This document shows positions 56,853-64,000 of a DNA stretch of 64,000 bases, piece by piece (position 1 is the first letter of the stretch; each line of letters starts with the position of its first letter). The notes beneath the pieces were generated by a model, which was not told the DNA's origin, did not search any database, and saw only the letters and a program-made list of their open reading frames with translations. Source of the DNA: Roseivirga thermotolerans (lineage in GTDB: Bacteria; Bacteroidota; Bacteroidia; Cytophagales; Cyclobacteriaceae); NCBI RefSeq assembly GCF_014653175.1, contig NZ_BNAG01000004.1, positions 558,001 to 622,000 on the forward strand. The letters are read 5' to 3'. Made by a program: the position numbers and the translations under genes.

Positions 56853-58013
56853 ATGAAAGCACATTCCACCCTTCATATACTACTCATCTGCAAGACACTT
56901 CCCTGGCAGTTTAAAGGGGGTATTCAAACCCACACCTGGGAGCTGGCCAGAAGCCTTGCAAGCAAAGGACACCAGGTGTCTATTCTGAACGGTGGAAGCT
57001 TTCGGAAGAGAACCAAGGTTGCGGAAAAAGAAGGCATCCGGATTATTGAGGTGCCTTACTTTCCCGGCCGATACATAAAACCAATTTCGTTGATAGCCGA
57101 AGAGCTGTCATTCAACTGGTCGGTTCTTCATTGGGTTAGAAAAAACCACATGAAGTTCGATATCATTCACGCTCAGGGCCGAAGCGGCTACCTGCTAAGT
57201 TTCTATTCTAAGATTCATCATAGGCTCGTGAACACTGTACATGGCCTCATCGATATAGAAAACAAAGGCAAGAAGTGGTATCACATCAACCACCAGTTAC
57301 ACCATACCTTCACCCGAAGAATGGAAAAAAGGCTTTACAACAGTGCAGCAGGATTGGTAGCTGTTAGCGAGGCCTTAAAGCAAGAAATCTATGAACGCAG
57401 ACCTACGGGAAAATCAATCAACGTGATTACCAATGGCGTGAGCAGTCAGTGGTCAGACTCCAAGAGCGAACTGGCCGGAGTGGCTAAGTTTCTTTTTGTG
57501 GGCAGACTACATCCTGTAAAAGGCATTAGCAAAATTGTGGAAGTGATGGACCAGGCCGCAGACCATGTGCAACTGGACATTATTGGCAATGGCAGCGAGC
57601 GTGTGCGCATAGAGCAAATTATTAAATCCAAGAAGTTAGAAAGTAGAGTCAGACTGCTCGGGGAGTACAGCAATGATAAAATTCATGAAGTACTCCCCTA
57701 TTACACCGCGCTGATTTTACCTAGTCAATATGAAACACAGGGCATTGTATTGCTTGAGGCCAACTCGGAGTCTATACCCGTAATAGCCTCAGATCTGCCG
57801 GCCATTCGTGAAACCATAGAAAATGGAGAAAACGGCATACTCTGTCCTGATCATAACCCTAAAGCCTTTATTGAGGCCATGAATTATATGGCCGAAAACC
57901 GGGAGCTTGCCAAAGCCATGGGCATTAAAGGACGCACAAGGGTTAAAGCCCGCTTTACCTGGGAAAAAATTGCCGAAAGAACAGAAACCCTCTACCGAAG
58001 CATTGCCCAATGA
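56853..58013 (+). CDS. Glycosyltransferase, GT4 family
   Basis: 386 residues. N-terminal GGIQTHTWELARSLASKGH (donor-side motif of GT4), hinge VITNGVSSQWSD, KFLFVGRLHPVKGI, and the catalytic E-x7-E as YETQGIVLLEANSESIPVIAS. Typical soluble/peripheral retaining enzyme for the repeat unit. Overlaps the flippase start by four bases. Confidence 0.9.
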   Translation: MKAHSTLHILLICKTLPWQFKGGIQTHTWELARSLASKGHQVSILNGGSFRKRTKVAEKEGIRIIEVPYFPGRYIKPISLIAEELSFNWSVLHWVRKNHMKFDIIHAQGRSGYLLSFYSKIHHRLVNTVHGLIDIENKGKKWYHINHQLHHTFTRRMEKRLYNSAAGLVAVSEALKQEIYERRPTGKSINVITNGVSSQWSDSKSELAGVAKFLFVGRLHPVKGISKIVEVMDQAADHVQLDIIGNGSERVRIEQIIKSKKLESRVRLLGEYSNDKIHEVLPYYTALILPSQYETQGIVLLEANSESIPVIASDLPAIRETIENGENGILCPDHNPKAFIEAMNYMAENRELAKAMGIKGRTRVKARFTWEKIAERTETLYRSIAQ

Positions 58014-59299
58014 AATCGTTAAAACAAGATTTGGGCAGAACTTTCTATTCCTTTGCAGGACAAATCTCCTTTCTGCTTAGCAACTTTATTCTGTTTCTCT
58101 ACCTGGCCAAACGCTACGACCAGGCGTCTTTTGGCCACTGGGCTATATTTATTACCACAGTGTCCATACTAGATGGCTTAAGGCAGGGATTTACCCAAAA
58201 CGGACTGGCTCGGCTTATCATCCGGCAGCCCGACAATCGGGAGATTAGAAGTACAAGCCTCTTGCTCAACTATGCCATAGTAGCTCTCACCAGCCTTTTT
58301 CTGGTGGTTTTCTCTCTGTGGTCGGTTCCTGAGCTTAGCATACTGTATATCAATGGGTTTAAAGCCTTGTTGGTACTAGCTACTATACAATTTCTAAATT
58401 CAGTAAATCAGGCACAGCAAAAGTTTAAGAAGTACTTTATCACCAACTTCATCTACCTTATTTCCTTTATAGCGGTACTGTCTGCTCAGCTGATAGTAGC
58501 CGGACAACCCAGCCTCACCCGACTGATAGACATAATGTTTCTTTCGGTGTTGCCGGTAACCATACTGGCTGTTGTTCAAGGCGAGTTTAGGCTGGTAAGG
58601 CCACTAAAGAGTACGGCCATGGAGCTTATTCACTTCGGCAAATACTCCTCTGGTACTAATCTGCTCTCACTGCTTTTTCAGCGGGTAGACTTACTCATGA
58701 TTAACTACTTCATGGATCCTACAGCCGTAGCAATTTTCCATTTTGCCAACAAAATAATCGGTTATGCCGAACTCCCCCTGCAGGCCATTTCACAAGTCAT
58801 TTATCCTAAAATTGCAGCCAGTTATCTTCAGTCGGGAGGCATTCATCTTAAAAAAACCTACGGCAACTCTATTCTGTGGTTATTAGCCTTTATACTACCG
58901 ACTACGCTTATTGTGCTACTCTTTAATAAAACCATAATAACCATCATAGGATCAGAAAGTTATCTTTCAGCCTCCGGTATAATAATCATTCTGGCAACCG
59001 CTACACTATTTAAACCGTGGGGCCGCGTTTTTGGCCTTACCCTGGATGCCGTTGGTAAACCAAGAGTAAATTTTCTGATGCTGGTTTTTAGCCTGGCGGT
59101 CAACGTAGTAATGAATTGGTTGCTGATTCCTGCTTTTGGTGTACAGGGAGCAGCTACGGCCACCGCTTCCAGTGTTATTATAACCATCATTATAGGTCAG
59201 TTAAACATTAAAAGAACGCTTGCCATACACCCTATCAAAGAGTTTGTTGTGGCAGCCAAATCATTAACACATCTAAATGCTTTGAAGAAATGGAGCTAA
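58010..59299 (+). CDS. Wzx-like polysaccharide flippase
   Basis: 429 residues with twelve to fourteen TM helices (MOP/PST family): SFAGQISFLLSNFILFLYLA at the N-terminus, HFGKYSSGTNLLSLLFQRVD midway, KPWGRVFGLTLDAVGKP later. It moves lipid-linked repeat units across the inner membrane to the polymerase. Overlaps the methyltransferase start by ten bases. Confidence 0.9.
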   Translation: MKSLKQDLGRTFYSFAGQISFLLSNFILFLYLAKRYDQASFGHWAIFITTVSILDGLRQGFTQNGLARLIIRQPDNREIRSTSLLLNYAIVALTSLFLVVFSLWSVPELSILYINGFKALLVLATIQFLNSVNQAQQKFKKYFITNFIYLISFIAVLSAQLIVAGQPSLTRLIDIMFLSVLPVTILAVVQGEFRLVRPLKSTAMELIHFGKYSSGTNLLSLLFQRVDLLMINYFMDPTAVAIFHFANKIIGYAELPLQAISQVIYPKIAASYLQSGGIHLKKTYGNSILWLLAFILPTTLIVLLFNKTIITIIGSESYLSASGIIIILATATLFKPWGRVFGLTLDAVGKPRVNFLMLVFSLAVNVVMNWLLIPAFGVQGAATATASSVIITIIIGQLNIKRTLAIHPIKEFVVAAKSLTHLNALKKWS

Positions 59300-60105
59300 C
59301 CTTTGGCACATCGCAGATATTCACCAGCGAACGCATGAAAAGCAAACCCAAACTAGCCAGGCTGTTTAAATCGGTCTTTGGCTATACCAACGTGGGCAAC
59401 TATGCGCGGTTTACCATTTTCAAGAAACTAATGAAACACATAGACCTGCCTCAAAATGCTAAAATACTAGATTTGGGTGCCGGCTATGGTGAGTATAGCT
59501 TTAGTCTGGCCAAAGCTCTTCCCAAGGCTAAAATTCATAGCCTCGATGTAGACAAGGAGCGCATTGCCACACTCAACGAAGCCATAAAAGCTAGTGGAAC
59601 AAACAACATTACCACACATTGTACCTACACGGAACAATTGGAAGAAAGAGAGTTCGACTTCATATTTTCTATCGATGTTTTCGAGCATATCACTCCGAAA
59701 GAAATGCCTTTTAAAGCAGCTTATGACAGGCTAAAGCCCGGAGGCTACTTCATGGTGAAAATTCCTAATAAACACCAACGAACCCTATTGCCCGAGCGAT
59801 ACTTTGAAGAGCACCATGAGTGGCTCGAAGAAGAGCACGTTGGTCAGGTATATAATCTGGAAGACCTCTGGAAACGATTCATTGGTGAGGGTTTTCGTGT
59901 GGTACACGGCTCGTACTCTGACGGTTGGTTCTCTCGCCTGGGTTGGGAAGCAGCCTATCTGGGCAAGAAAGCAGGCCTGCTCGGTCAGATTTTGAGCTTG
60001 CCATTTGCTAAACTATGTATCAAAATAGATCGCCTGGTACACGGCAATTCCTGGGGAAATGCCATTCAGGTAATCGGAATAAAAGAACCATCATGTCAGC
60101 CTTAG
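59290..60105 (+). CDS. Class I SAM-dependent methyltransferase
   Basis: 271 residues (256 if the internal ATG at 59335 is used). Motif I ILDLGAGYGEYSF, acidic loop LDVDKERI, motif IV FIFSIDVFEHI, then the UbiE/COQ5-type helix and LKPGGYFMVKIPN. It probably methylates a sugar or the lipid-linked intermediate. The start overlaps the flippase by ten bases; the end overlaps the next GT2 by 13. Confidence 0.88.
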   Translation: MELTFGTSQIFTSERMKSKPKLARLFKSVFGYTNVGNYARFTIFKKLMKHIDLPQNAKILDLGAGYGEYSFSLAKALPKAKIHSLDVDKERIATLNEAIKASGTNNITTHCTYTEQLEEREFDFIFSIDVFEHITPKEMPFKAAYDRLKPGGYFMVKIPNKHQRTLLPERYFEEHHEWLEEEHVGQVYNLEDLWKRFIGEGFRVVHGSYSDGWFSRLGWEAAYLGKKAGLLGQILSLPFAKLCIKIDRLVHGNSWGNAIQVIGIKEPSCQP

Positions 60106-60971
60106 TCTCTATAATCACCGTAAACTACAAGCAGGCGCAGGTAACCTGTGAACTGCTCGAATCCATTGGCAAATTGGCCTACAATGCGCTAGAAGTTATT
60201 GTGGTAGACAATGGTCAGTCGGGAGACGATACATCTTTATATCAATCGGTATTACCCAATGTGAGGGTCATCAACTCATCGGAAAATATTGGTTTTGCCG
60301 GAGGTAATAATTTGGGTATTCAAGCAGCAACAGGCGAGTTTCTATTTTTGGTGAACAACGATACGGAACTAGACAATGGCCTCATAGAATCTCTGCTAAC
60401 CCATTTTGAAGACGATCATGTGGGGGCTGTCTCTCCTATTTTAAAATATTACGATCACCCCGACCAGATTCAGTTTGCGGGCTTCACAGAGATTAATCCT
60501 ATTACCGGCCGCAATGAGCTGGTGAGAAAAGCTAAGTCGAGCTACCCCTACTGTACCCCATACTTCCATGGAGCGGCTGTTATGCTCCGAAGATCTGTGG
60601 TAGACCAATGCGGGCTTATGCCCGAAGAATTCTTTCTGTACTATGAAGAGTTGGAGTGGTCTCGAATTATACGTTCTCATGGTTTTGAGCTACTGGTTGA
60701 CCCTACGGTGCATGTGCTACACAAAGAGTCGATAAGCACGGGTAAAAACAGTCCGTTAAAACTCTATTACCAAACCCGAAACAGGTTGCATTTTATGCGA
60801 AGAAACGGTTTTAAGAACTGGACGCTCTTCATGCTTTTCTTCATGTTTCTTTCTACCCCAAAGCAACTTGTCCGCTCGCTTCTCTCCAGAGAATGGGCTC
60901 ACCTGAGCGCCTTTTCCAAAGCCTGGACCGATGGGCTATTGCACAAGCGCTTTGGTTTCAGACCGCTCTAA
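60093..60971 (+). CDS. Glycosyltransferase, GT2 family (rhamnosyltransferase-like)
   Basis: 292 residues from MSALVSIITVNYKQ at 60093; the longer frame from 60015 is leader inside the methyltransferase gene. GT-A: VVDNGQSGDDT, NIGFAGGNNLGI, FLVNNDTEL (DxD-equivalent NDT), FFLYYEELEWSRII. The NNDTE and E-E-x-W motifs are those of rhamnosyltransferase-type GT2. Inner-membrane association by a C-terminal hydrophobic patch (LFMLFFMFLS). Confidence 0.88.
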   Translation: MSALVSIITVNYKQAQVTCELLESIGKLAYNALEVIVVDNGQSGDDTSLYQSVLPNVRVINSSENIGFAGGNNLGIQAATGEFLFLVNNDTELDNGLIESLLTHFEDDHVGAVSPILKYYDHPDQIQFAGFTEINPITGRNELVRKAKSSYPYCTPYFHGAAVMLRRSVVDQCGLMPEEFFLYYEELEWSRIIRSHGFELLVDPTVHVLHKESISTGKNSPLKLYYQTRNRLHFMRRNGFKNWTLFMLFFMFLSTPKQLVRSLLSREWAHLSAFSKAWTDGLLHKRFGFRPL

Positions 60972-61058
60972 GCAACTCATCGAAGGATTCCGTTCATTCA
61001 TCGAAATCTCCCCTTTCAATTCACTGAAATTGAGCTAATTCAAAGAAAAACCACGACC

Positions 61059-62246
61059 ATGGAAATTCTTTTTTGGATCAGCATTTTCATCATCTTCTAT
61101 GTCTTTATTGGCTATGGCATAGTAATTAGTGTACTGGCCAAGTTTAAAGCAAGCGACACACCGGTTGCTTTGGAAGATGAAGACCTTCCGCATGTTACCC
61201 TATTGGTTGCAGCTTTTAACGAAGAGGATATTATTGATGAAAAGATCAGCAACTGTCTGGCACTAGACTACCCAAAGGAGAAGTTACACATTGCCATGGT
61301 TACGGATGGTTCTACAGACAATACCAATCACTTAATTGAACAACACCCTTCTATTACCCTGCATTATACACCACAACGAGCCGGCAAAATTGCAGCTGTT
61401 AATCGTGTAATGCCTACAATTGACACCCCTATTACCATTTTCTCTGACGCCAACGTGATGATTAATGCACAAGGACTAAGGGAATTGGTAAAGCATTTCC
61501 AGAACAACAGGGTAGCGGCTGTTTCAGGAGAAAAAACAGTATTGAGCCAAAAAGCCGATGGGGCAAGTAGCTCCGGTGAAGGTTTCTATTGGAAATATGA
61601 GTCTTACCTAAAAAAGAAGGATGCTGAATGGAATTCGCTGGTTGGTTCGGCCGGAGAGTTATTTGCCATTAGAACGCACCTCTACGAGCCTATAGATACC
61701 AATACGTTGATCGAAGATTTTGTACTTACCATGACTTTGGCTGCTAAAGGATATAAGGTTGCCTATGAACCAAAAGCACTGGCCCTGGAAACGGGCTCGG
61801 CCAATATGGAAGAAGAAACAAAAAGGAAGGTAAGAATTTCTGCTGGTGGCATTCAGGCGGTCATCAAACTACTGCCACTACTTAATCTGATGAGATACGG
61901 AAAGTTGAGCTTTCAGTACATATCGCACCGGGTTTTGCGTTGGACACTCATGCCTTTAGCCCTATTGGGAGCTACTCTGGCTGTACCTTTTTTGGCCATT
62001 GCCAATGGCATCTACCTAATTCCGGCCATTGCCTGTTTGCTGATTTATGCACTGGCGGCCATGGGCTATCTCATGCGTAATAACCCCACGCGTATCAAAG
62101 CCCTGTATATTCCCTACTATTTTCTCTACATGCACTACTGTGTGGTGCTGGGCTGGAAAAAATATTTTACCGGACAGCAAAAAGTAACCTGGGAGAAGGC
62201 CAAAAGAGCCAACCTGCCTTTACAACAGGTTGAGTCTCTTAATTAA
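61059..62246 (+). CDS. Membrane glycosyltransferase, GT2 family
   Basis: 395 residues. TM ~3-25, catalytic domain with VTLLVAAFNEEDII, VTDGSTDNT and FSDANVM, EDFVLTMTLAAKGYKVAYEP, then two C-terminal TM segments (~295-340). In place of Q-x-x-R-W it has RKVRISAGGIQ, so processivity is unclear. It is the last gene of the cluster and converges with the response-regulator gene, overlapping its 3' end by 27 bases. Confidence 0.87.
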   Translation: MEILFWISIFIIFYVFIGYGIVISVLAKFKASDTPVALEDEDLPHVTLLVAAFNEEDIIDEKISNCLALDYPKEKLHIAMVTDGSTDNTNHLIEQHPSITLHYTPQRAGKIAAVNRVMPTIDTPITIFSDANVMINAQGLRELVKHFQNNRVAAVSGEKTVLSQKADGASSSGEGFYWKYESYLKKKDAEWNSLVGSAGELFAIRTHLYEPIDTNTLIEDFVLTMTLAAKGYKVAYEPKALALETGSANMEEETKRKVRISAGGIQAVIKLLPLLNLMRYGKLSFQYISHRVLRWTLMPLALLGATLAVPFLAIANGIYLIPAIACLLIYALAAMGYLMRNNPTRIKALYIPYYFLYMHYCVVLGWKKYFTGQQKVTWEKAKRANLPLQQVESLN

Positions 62247-62948
62247 AGCTTCTTTGTTAGAGCGTGAAATAGGAATTACCTTATTGTCAATTAGCAAATT
62301 AGACTCTTCAATGTCTATTATTTTGCTGAGGTTAATGACATAGGAACGGTGCACTTTGGCAAAGTTATGTGGAGTTAGACGGTCTTCTACCCGCTTCATT
62401 GTAGTGTGTACAATGTGCCCCTTCTCTTTGGTCTTAAACAAGGCATAGTCGCCCTTAGCCTCTACATAAAGAATATCGTCAATCTTTACCTTAATGAGTT
62501 TAGAGTCCACTTTCAGGTATATACTATCTTGAATTACCTTAGACATAGTGGAAGCAGATTCGGCCTTTTTTAACCGATCGAAAGCGGCCATAGCCACTTC
62601 AATAGCGGCATTGATGTCTTTTACACCATAGGGTTTAACTAAATAGCCGAAGGGACCTTTTTCTTTAGCCCTGGTAATGGTTTCATTGTCTGCAAAAGCG
62701 GTGGTAAAGATGAAAGGGATTTCGAAGTTCTGATTCAGCAGCTCTGCCAACTGCACACCGTCTATATCGCCTCCAATCTGAATATCGAGCAAGGCCAGGT
62801 CGGGCACAGTCTCATTGCATATAGCAATGGCGGTCTCTGCGCTTTCTGCAACTCCAAGAACTTCATGATTAAGTACGGCTATAATATCCTGAACGCTCTC
62901 CGCGATCATGGGATCGTCTTCTACAATTAGAATTTTCAACTGACTCAT
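62220..62948 (-). CDS. LytTR-family response regulator
   Basis: 242 residues: receiver (1-120) with Glu10-Asp11-Asp12, phospho-acceptor Asp55 (LALLDIQIGGDIDG), Thr in FTTAF and Lys in VKPYG; LytTR DNA-binding domain (~140-242: ILYVEAKGDYALFKTKEK, FAKVHRSYVINL, IPISRSNKEALIKRL). It binds DNA repeats as a dimer. The kinase at 63001 is 52 bases upstream in the same direction and is its likely partner. Possible regulator of the polysaccharide cluster, by position. Confidence 0.9.
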   Translation of the reverse strand: MSQLKILIVEDDPMIAESVQDIIAVLNHEVLGVAESAETAIAICNETVPDLALLDIQIGGDIDGVQLAELLNQNFEIPFIFTTAFADNETITRAKEKGPFGYLVKPYGVKDINAAIEVAMAAFDRLKKAESASTMSKVIQDSIYLKVDSKLIKVKIDDILYVEAKGDYALFKTKEKGHIVHTTMKRVEDRLTPHNFAKVHRSYVINLSKIIDIEESNLLIDNKVIPISRSNKEALIKRLNLL

Positions 62949-63000
62949 TAACTTTTTTTGAACAATTTAATAATTCAGATGAGCAAATTCATGAATTCAC

Positions 63001-64000
63001 CTAAGATAAAGGTAATTCAACTGTAAATTCTGAGCCCTTATTCTCTTCGCTATCCACGGTAATGGTTCCTCCGTGCAGCTCAGTGAACTCTTTTACAATG
63101 GATAGGCCCAGGCCGGTACCTTGAATATTTTTAACATTGGTAGCTCTGTAAAAAGAACCGAATAGTCCTTTTAGATCTTTTTGTGGAATGCCTATGCCGT
63201 AGTCTTTTATTGAAACCTTTACGCTCTTAAGCTCATTAAAAGCCACCTGAACCTCAGGAGCCTCACTATTTGGAGAGTACTTAAGGGCATTGGAAAGCAG
63301 ATTAGAAAACACATGCTCCATCAGTGAGGAGTCTATAGATACCTCTCTTGGCACACCTACTACTTCCATCTTAATCTTTCTTCCTTTACTATCGGCTTCG
63401 GAATGCTTATTCACCAGGCGCTCAACAAATTGCACCAGGTCGGTAGACGATTTCTTCATATTAATGCGGCCTGCCTCAATTTTGCCCAGCATAAGAATGT
63501 CGTTCATTAGAGAGGTAACCCTGTTCAAATCGCCATCTATACGATCCAGAAATTTCTTGTATCTTGGGAAATCGTCAGGGTGCTGGCCTTCTAACTGAAA
63601 GCTGATCAGGTCTGCATTCTGTTTTATGGTAGTAAGGGGTGTTCTAAACTCGTGGGAGGTCATGGATACAAATCTGGACTTTAGTTCATTGAGCTCACGC
63701 TCTTTTTCCAGCGCTTTTTGCATCTCTTCCTGCACCTGCTTTTGTATGGTTATATCACTCAGGAAGGCCGTAAAGGTAAAGTAGCCTTTATTTTCAACCG
63801 GAATAATAGCCATGGCCACCGGAAACTCCTCTCCATTTTTTCTGAGAGCAGTAATCTCAATTTTCTGATTTAAAACCGGACCTTCTCCCGTTTTAAAGAA
63901 ATGTTGCATGCCCCGCTTATGCGCCTCTCGGTGTATTGGAGGAATAATAGTTTCCAAAAGGGTTTTTCCTAAAGCCTCATCGGCCGAAAAACCAAAGATA
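63001..64000 (-). CDS. PAS sensor histidine kinase, 5' end outside window
   Basis: Open to the right edge: the codons before 63957 continue as a PAS domain (FGFSADEALGKTLLE), so the TTG at 63957 is not the start. PAS/PAC (visible ~1-95), coiled coil (QKALEKERELNELKSR), HisKA with H-box VSMTSHEFRTPLTTI, HATPase_c with N-box FSNLLSNALKYSP, GIGIPQKDLKGLF and GTGLGLSIVKEF. Soluble in the visible part. The LytTR regulator gene follows 52 bases downstream. Confidence 0.92.
   Translation of the reverse strand, partial: IFGFSADEALGKTLLETIIPPIHREAHKRGMQHFFKTGEGPVLNQKIEITALRKNGEEFPVAMAIIPVENKGYFTFTAFLSDITIQKQVQEEMQKALEKERELNELKSRFVSMTSHEFRTPLTTIKQNADLISFQLEGQHPDDFPRYKKFLDRIDGDLNRVTSLMNDILMLGKIEAGRINMKKSSTDLVQFVERLVNKHSEADSKGRKIKMEVVGVPREVSIDSSLMEHVFSNLLSNALKYSPNSEAPEVQVAFNELKSVKVSIKDYGIGIPQKDLKGLFGSFYRATNVKNIQGTGLGLSIVKEFTELHGGTITVDSEENKGSEFTVELPLS

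Noticed and set aside
1-64000. tRNA, rRNA or CRISPR arrays
   Set aside because: No cloverleaf with a T-arm, no rRNA sequence and no regularly spaced direct repeats were seen.

Overview
The window comes from a member of the Bacteroidota, most likely a marine Cytophagales-type bacterium. Supporting signs are FecI/FecR/TonB-receptor signalling with an STN domain, a 7TMR-DISM histidine kinase, LytTR and LruC/DUF4114 proteins, PD40 and PepSY-like secreted proteins, weak ribosome binding sites, and promoter-like boxes of the TAnnTTTG type. The genus is not determined.

Layout. 1-6.7 kb is core: the 3' part of a flavin amine oxidase gene, two cold-shock-domain genes, an ECF sigma operon (hydrolase, sigma factor, two membrane proteins) and greB. 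6.7-24.5 kb is an accessory island. It holds (i) an XRE regulator plus a GHKL ATPase with a C-terminal PD-(D/E)XK-like site; (ii) an AAA ATPase/TOPRIM pair on the minus strand; (iii) a broken radC-like gene; (iv) a second, paralogous XRE regulator heading an operon of a DUF4062-APAZ protein and a short prokaryotic Argonaute; (v) duplicated non-coding modules carrying conserved minus-strand 56-codon ORFs; (vi) clustered dif-like (Xer) sites; and (vii) a 6.7-kb provirus (17.73-24.47 kb) bounded by 20-bp direct repeats that contain a perfect XerD-type half site. The provirus has a Rep_trans-type replication initiator, a 49-nt near-perfect palindrome beside it, many small membrane proteins, a membrane-anchored muramidase-like protein and a beta-rich 241-residue capsid candidate. 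It has no integrase, no Zot ATPase and no microvirus VP1, so it looks like a tailless, possibly membrane-containing, Xer-dependent phage.

24.5-47.4 kb is core again: a TPR protein, gyrA, an outer-membrane protein, an ArsC/Spx-like protein, a sugar isomerase-like TIM barrel, a VTT-domain protein, a histidine kinase/response regulator pair with an M24 peptidase, a PD40 protein, a GH13 amylase followed closely by FecI-FecR-TonB receptor genes, a four-repeat PepSY-like lipoprotein, a degenerate receiver and an LruC lipoprotein. 47.8-62.2 kb is an exopolysaccharide cluster: initiating sugar transferase, acyltransferase, half-length TolC-like protein, Wzc-like copolymerase, glycosyltransferases, Wzy-like polymerase, Wzx-like flippase and methyltransferase. 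A LytTR response regulator and a PAS histidine kinase (cut by the right edge) close the window.

The two most interesting items are the DUF4062-APAZ/short-pAgo operon, which shares a regulator family and a 3' module with the GHKL-nuclease operon, and the Xer-integrated tailless provirus.
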